Of a DNA stretch of 64,000 nucleotides, positions 60,133 through 64,000 are shown in pieces (the first letter of the stretch is position 1; every line of letters starts with the position of its first letter). This stretch comes from an uncultured Prevotellaceae bacterium (lineage in GTDB: Bacteria > Bacteroidota > Bacteroidia > Bacteroidales > Bacteroidaceae), in NCBI GenBank assembly GCA_946410305.1, contig CAMJZV010000003.1, positions 62,001 through 126,000 of the forward strand, read 5' to 3'. A model generated the notes under the pieces. That model was not told where the DNA came from and did not search any database. It saw nothing but the letters and a program-made list of their open reading frames with translations. The translations under genes and the position numbers were made by a program.

Positions 60133-61794
60133 ATGAAGAAACTACTGATAATATTCTCTTGTTGCTTTTCTCTTATCACTCCTTCTGTCTTTGGACAAAA
60201 GGATCTGGCGGCATATTGCCTGCAGATAGATGAGGCCATCGCCCACTCGCAGGACTATATTGCTGCCCATGAGCAGAAGATTGGCGAAGCTCGTCGTGCG
60301 TTGACATTGGAGACTACACCCAAAGGGAGATACACTCAGAACTATCGTCTCTATGAACTCTATAAGCCCTTTGTCAGCGATTCTGCTATGTACTTCCTGC
60401 GTCAGTGCATCTCGCTGGCTGATGGTATTGGCGACCAGTCGTCTGCCGTCCGTTGCCGTTCGCTGTTGGCTATTCGCTGCTCGAATATCGGTATGTATGA
60501 CGAAGCCCTCAATATCCTTGACTCCATAAAAGTCCAAAATATAGACACCCTTTCCCTTGGCACCTATTACGAGGCCTACAACAATGTCTATAGCGAGTTG
60601 GCCTATTATACCCACCTCGACAACATGCAGCAGTTCTATCATTCCAAGTCTGAGTACTATCAACAACTGATGCTTGCTACCTTACCGCCCACTAGCGAGT
60701 CGTGCTTTCTGCGTCGTGAACAGCGTGCACAGGCTGAAGGTAAGCTCGATGAGGCTATGCGCATCAACGACGAGTGGATGAAGACTGTTGAGACTGGTTC
60801 TCACCCTTATGCTCTCGTGGCGCTCTACCGTTATATTGAGTATAAGCTACGTGGCGACAGTACGCAGATGATTCACTGGCTGGTAGAGTCTGTCTTGGCT
60901 GATATCCGTAATGCCGCGATGGATCAGGGTTCTATGTGGGAACTGGCCAATGAGCTGATGCTGCATGGCGACATTGACAAGGCGTCAAGCTATATTAGTT
61001 TCACCAGTGACTGTGCCAACCGTTATGGCTCCCGTCAGCGCAATTGGCAGATAGCCCCCCTGCTGGCTACCATTGCCAAGAACTATAAGGCTCAGAGTGA
61101 GCGCAATACCGCCCAGCTATGGGTGGCCCTCGTTATCATTAGTGTCCTCCTACTATGTATTCTTGGTTTCCTTCTGTTCCTGCATCGTCGAAACAAACAG
61201 CTGGCTACTGCCCGTAATGCCCTAAAAGAGTCCAACGATGAGCTGGCTTCTGTCAATGCACAACTGTCTTCTGTCAATGCAGAACTGTCGTCTGTCAACG
61301 CGCAGCTGTCGACCGTGAACTCCCAACTCTCCGAGAGCAACCGCGTTAAGGAAGAGTATATCGGACGATTCATGAGTCTCTGCTCGCAGTATATCGACAA
61401 GCTTGACAACTACCGCAAGATGGTGAATAAGAAAATGAAGAACAAGGAACTCGAAGAACTCTTCCTCCTCTCCAAATCTACGGAGCTCAAGGAGAAAGAG
61501 TTGGAAGAACTCTTCCTTAACTTCGACAGTGTCTTCCTGCACCTCTTTCCCAACTTTGTCAACGACTTCAACGACTTGTTGCAGCCTGAGGTACGTGTAC
61601 AACCCAAGGAGGATAATCGTCTCACAACTGAAATCCGCATCTTCGCCCTTATCCGTCTGGGCATTGAAGACTCCTCGAAGATTGCTGAGTTCCTGCATTA
61701 TTCCGTCAATACAATCTATAACTACCGTGCTCGCATCAAGAATGGCGCTATCGGAAATCGTGAGCAGTTTGAACACCAGATAAAGACGCTGTAA
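60133..61794 (+). CDS. DUF6377-type membrane-spanning regulator (putative)
   Basis: A 553-residue protein. A signal or membrane start (MKKLLIIFSCCFSLITPSVFG) leads to a periplasmic TPR-like helical region (about 25-330) and one membrane helix (about 335-357, ALVIISVLLLCILGFLLFL). Then comes a cytoplasmic coiled coil with four perfect heptads of the ASVNAQL type (residues 372-399, DNA period 21 bp at 61246-61329). The C-terminal DUF6377 region holds a helix-turn-helix-like segment (DSSKIAEFLHYSVNTIYNYRARI). The layout resembles SusR-like sensors. It lies next to the beta-glucan locus with its own promoter, so it is the likely regulator; this is inference. Confidence 0.8.
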   Translation: MKKLLIIFSCCFSLITPSVFGQKDLAAYCLQIDEAIAHSQDYIAAHEQKIGEARRALTLETTPKGRYTQNYRLYELYKPFVSDSAMYFLRQCISLADGIGDQSSAVRCRSLLAIRCSNIGMYDEALNILDSIKVQNIDTLSLGTYYEAYNNVYSELAYYTHLDNMQQFYHSKSEYYQQLMLATLPPTSESCFLRREQRAQAEGKLDEAMRINDEWMKTVETGSHPYALVALYRYIEYKLRGDSTQMIHWLVESVLADIRNAAMDQGSMWELANELMLHGDIDKASSYISFTSDCANRYGSRQRNWQIAPLLATIAKNYKAQSERNTAQLWVALVIISVLLLCILGFLLFLHRRNKQLATARNALKESNDELASVNAQLSSVNAELSSVNAQLSTVNSQLSESNRVKEEYIGRFMSLCSQYIDKLDNYRKMVNKKMKNKELEELFLLSKSTELKEKELEELFLNFDSVFLHLFPNFVNDFNDLLQPEVRVQPKEDNRLTTEIRIFALIRLGIEDSSKIAEFLHYSVNTIYNYRARIKNGAIGNREQFEHQIKTL

Positions 61795-61942
61795 GATAGA
61801 TAGTCATAATTCTTCTCTTCGCTGAATATTTTGGGCTGTTCGCTGAAAGAAACGGGGAGGGCATTAAACGATTCATACCTTTTGTTCGTCATAATAGCAG
61901 AAAACAACGAACAATATGTGTAACTAATTAAATAACAAAAGT

Positions 61943-62455
61943 ATGAAAAAGATCGTGTTAATGATGGTAGCCCTCCTGTCAATGACAGCAGTGCAGGCCC
62001 AAGAGAGTGACAACAACAAGAACCAGCAGCAGTTCCGTGGTCCACGACAGATGACGCCCGAGCAGATGACTGAGCGCATGACTAACGACCTGAAGTTGAA
62101 CGACGAGCAGAAAACCAAGGTGCTGGCACTGAACAAGGAGTATGAGAAGGTGATTGCAGGTCCTGGCATGCGTGGCCCACGTCCACAGCGTCCTGACGGA
62201 GAGTCTGGTGCAACAGCTCAGAACGGACAGCAGCGTCCAGAGCGTCCTCAGCTGACCGACGAGCAGCGTGAAGAGATGAAGCAGCGCATGGAGAAGCGTC
62301 AGGAGTATGAGAAAAAACTGAAAGAGATATTGACTGAAGACCAGTACAAGAAGTATCAGGAGTCTCGCCCTGGACGTCGTGGATTCGGTCGCGGTCCTGG
62401 CCGCGGTGGTCGTCCTGGTGGCTTCGGCCAGGGTGGTCCTCGCCCACAGGACTAA
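61943..62455 (+). CDS. DUF4890-like secreted protein
   Basis: A 170-residue exported protein with signal peptide MKKIVLMMVALLSMTAVQA. The mature part is rich in Gln, Arg, Glu and Pro. Helices (RMTNDLKLNDEQKTKVLALNKEY and a later LTDEQREEMKQRMEKR part) resemble periplasmic Spy/CpxP-like proteins, as is typical of DUF4890. The last 30 residues are Gly/Arg/Pro-rich (GRGPGRGGRPGG). A chaperone-like or envelope-stress role is only a guess. No clear -7 box was found; the 148-bp upstream gap is AT-rich. Confidence 0.8.
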   Translation: MKKIVLMMVALLSMTAVQAQESDNNKNQQQFRGPRQMTPEQMTERMTNDLKLNDEQKTKVLALNKEYEKVIAGPGMRGPRPQRPDGESGATAQNGQQRPERPQLTDEQREEMKQRMEKRQEYEKKLKEILTEDQYKKYQESRPGRRGFGRGPGRGGRPGGFGQGGPRPQD

Positions 62456-62471
62456 GCTAAATACCAATTAA

Positions 62472-62501
62472 ATAGGGTCTGTCCTCACGGATAGACCCTA
62501 T
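62472..62501. terminator. Hairpin between the convergent DUF4890 gene and aroB
   Basis: ATAGGGTCTGTCC/GGATAGACCCTAT with a TCAC loop. There is no strong T run on either side, so termination is likely but weak. Confidence 0.55.
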
Positions 62502-62542
62502 ACACTTGGTTAATTAGCAAATTTTAATAGGTAGTAGTTTTC

Positions 62543-63598
62543 CTAAAACTCTCTATAGAAGTCGAGCGCCTCCTTAATCTCCTCTTCAGTGGCCGTCTGG
62601 TTAATGCGCAGATCGCCGATGTCGGCCAATAAGGTGAAGTTGATGGCACTACCTTCGTTTTTCTTGTCGTGATGCATGAGCTCCAGCAGATGGGGGTAGT
62701 CATCACAGGTGATGGCCATCTTGCCGTAGTGTTCTTTGATATACTGTACCGTTTGGCGCATTTTGTCGGTGGGGAAGCCTGTCTTCATACACGACAGGTA
62801 GAGCTCGACTACCAGTCCATAAGCTACGGCGTAGCCATGAAGGATGGGTTTGCGCTCCAGCGCCAGTGACTCGAAAGCGTGGCCTGCAGTATGTCCTAAG
62901 TTGAGGGCTTTACGCAGTCCTTTCTCTGTGGGGTCCTCAGTGACGATGCGCTGCTTGACAGCGACGCTACGGGCAATCATAGAGGTGAGAGGTGAGAGGC
63001 TAGAGGTGAGAGGTGAATACAGAATATGCTCCGTCCACATCTTCTCATCGCTGATGAGTGCGTGCTTCAGCATCTCGGCATAACCAGAGAGGATGTTCTC
63101 TTGATCGAGGGTCTTCAGGAACTCGGTGTCCAGAATAACACAGTCGGCATTGTTGAAGACGCCAATCTCATTCTTCAGACCTCCGAAGTTGATGCCGGTC
63201 TTGCCGCCAACAGAGGCGTCGACCATGGACAGCAGGGTGGTGGGGATGTTAATATAATGTATACCACGCTTGAAAGTAGAAGCAGCAAAACCTCCCAAAT
63301 CGGTCACCATGCCGCCCCCCAGATTAATCATCAGCGAGTGACGTGTAGCACCTTTCTGCTGAAGTTCGCTCCATACATGGCTCAGTGAGTCGAGCGTCTT
63401 ATGCTGATCAGTAGCACCAATGGTAATAATGGAGTGGTGAGAGGTGAGTGGTGAGAGGTGAGAGGATAGAACCGGTAGACAGCATTCTTCTGTCGTTTCG
63501 TCGACCAAAACGAAGAGGCGGTCATAGCTACACTCAGCCAAAACTTGGCTCAGCGACTGCTCAAAATGCTGTGATATTACTACTTTTTGCTGGTCCAT
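62543..63598 (-). CDS. aroB: 3-dehydroquinate synthase
   Basis: AroB converts DAHP to 3-dehydroquinate in the shikimate pathway, using NAD and a metal. The 351-residue protein shows the NAD-binding GGGMVTDLGGF, PTTLLSMVDASVGGKTGIN, the metal ligands around YAEMLKHAL and LNLGHTAGHAFE, and HGYAVAYG. Two short inserts (about residues 45-57, SHLSPLTSHHS, and 195-207, YSPLTSSLSPLTS) are encoded by TCACCTC-type repeats in frame. Both fall between conserved motifs, so the enzyme is probably active. Confidence 0.95.
   Translation of the reverse strand: MDQQKVVISQHFEQSLSQVLAECSYDRLFVLVDETTEECCLPVLSSHLSPLTSHHSIITIGATDQHKTLDSLSHVWSELQQKGATRHSLMINLGGGMVTDLGGFAASTFKRGIHYINIPTTLLSMVDASVGGKTGINFGGLKNEIGVFNNADCVILDTEFLKTLDQENILSGYAEMLKHALISDEKMWTEHILYSPLTSSLSPLTSMIARSVAVKQRIVTEDPTEKGLRKALNLGHTAGHAFESLALERKPILHGYAVAYGLVVELYLSCMKTGFPTDKMRQTVQYIKEHYGKMAITCDDYPHLLELMHHDKKNEGSAINFTLLADIGDLRINQTATEEEIKEALDFYREF
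62980..63017. repeat. TCACCTC-type tandem insert 1 in aroB
   Basis: On the aroB strand: TCACCTC, TCACCTC, TAGCCTC, TCACCTC, TCACCTC. It is in frame and encodes SPLTSSLSPLTS. Confidence 0.85.
63431..63466. repeat. TCACCTC-type tandem insert 2 in aroB
   Basis: On the aroB strand: TCACCTC, TCACCAC, TCACCTC, TCACCAC in frame, encoding SHLSPLTSHH. Confidence 0.85.
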
Positions 63599-63614
63599 AA
63601 CGGTTTACAGGTTG

Positions 63615-63622
63615 CAAAATTA
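63615..63622 (-). promoter_or_regulatory. -7 box of aroB
   Basis: The minus strand reads TAATTTTG, 16 bases before the start at 63598. Confidence 0.55.
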
Positions 63623-63750
63623 CAACAAATATGGCAAAGTCGTATACAAAATGAGGTATAATTGTATTTTTTACGTCATTTTTTTTGATATTATTAAACT
63701 TTTCTACTTTTTGTGCGTCATAGAAAGCAAAACATCAATCAATAATAACA

Positions 63751-64000
63751 ATGAGAAAGCAACTATTCATTCTACTGTTCTTATTAAGTAATGTGGTAGT
63801 GATGGCCCAACGCCATGTGAGTGGTGTGGTAGTCGAGAGCGACACCCAGGAGCCTGTAGCACAGACCACCGTCAAACTGCTTCGCAGCGATTCTACACTC
63901 GTTACGGGCGGACTGACGTCATTAGAAGGTAAGTTCCGTGTGTCGGCACCTAAGGCAGGCACTTATATCCTGCAGGTGACATGTGTAGGATTTAAGCCTT
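63751..64000 (+). CDS. TonB-dependent receptor-like outer-membrane protein, N-terminal part (3' end outside window)
   Basis: An open frame from ATG 63751 runs past the window end. It starts with a signal peptide (MRKQLFILLFLLSNVVVMA, cut before Q) followed by a carboxypeptidase-regulatory-like domain (VSGVVVESDTQEPVAQTTVKL, shown with breaks in the family). Proteins with this start are usually TonB-dependent receptors or outer-membrane beta-barrel family proteins. The rest is not visible, so the class stays open. The upstream gap of 152 bp has T-rich tracts but no clean -7 box. Confidence 0.75.
   Translation, partial: MRKQLFILLFLLSNVVVMAQRHVSGVVVESDTQEPVAQTTVKLLRSDSTLVTGGLTSLEGKFRVSAPKAGTYILQVTCVGFKP

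Overview
The window is a chromosomal segment of a Bacteroidota bacterium, most likely a gut or rumen Prevotella-like member of the Bacteroidales. The signs are the promoter style (a -7 box TAnnTTTG a few bases before many starts), two susC/susD pairs, the tail of a type IX secretion translocon gene (SprA), alpha-crystallin/GH97/GH16/GH3 genes with lipoprotein signals, and Bacteroidales-only families (DUF4369, DUF4890, DUF6057, DUF6377).

Layout. 1-6.84 kb: housekeeping genes (sprA 3' end, rfbA, a zapB-like gene, zapA, rny, a tRNA, a patatin-like esterase, a DUF2461 gene). 6.88-20.77 kb: a 13.9-kb genomic island bounded by a perfect 44-bp direct repeat of the 3' part of tRNA-Arg(CCG). The intact tRNA stands at the right end, next to the C-terminal remnant of a tyrosine recombinase. 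Its cargo is defensive: an RloA/RloB-like ATPase pair and an AT-rich, overlapping four-gene restriction-modification operon (an N6-type methyltransferase, a C5 methyltransferase, an McrB-like GTPase and a LlaJI/McrC-like nuclease). It also holds a nucleoside 2-deoxyribosyltransferase-like gene, a Vsr mismatch endonuclease, unknown genes, a structured non-coding region just before the restriction operon, and a 423-bp palindromic element between two near-identical small genes. 20.8-29.5 kb: asnA, dnaX and ftsB from overlapping divergent promoters, then an overlapping operon (DUF4369 lipoprotein, dihydroorotase, stand-alone MetH activation domain, metallophosphoesterase, PlsC-like acyltransferase). 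29.6-35.1 kb: an orphan SusC/SusD pair. 35.2-46.4 kb: DUF6057 plus a CxxCH beta-propeller lipoprotein, ettA, a Wzc-like kinase, a GT2 transferase and mfd. 46.4-49 kb: GH97 and an Hsp20 gene with a textbook sigma-54 promoter. 49.4-61.8 kb: a polysaccharide utilization locus (SusC, SusD, glycan-binding lipoprotein with repeated domains, GH16, GH3, and a DUF6377 membrane regulator), best fitting a beta-glucan such as laminarin or mixed-linkage glucan. 61.9-64 kb: a DUF4890 protein, aroB and the start of a TonB-dependent receptor.

How it works together. The C5 methyltransferase and Vsr fit as protection plus repair of m5C deamination. The two different methyltransferases fit an asymmetric target cut by the McrB/LlaJI pair. 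In the beta-glucan locus the surface lipoproteins capture glucan, GH16 cuts it internally, SusC/D import it and GH3 finishes it. A recurring theme outside the island is invasion of coding sequence by short repeat families, all in frame, in dnaX, mfd (three times), aroB (twice) and a phosphoesterase gene.
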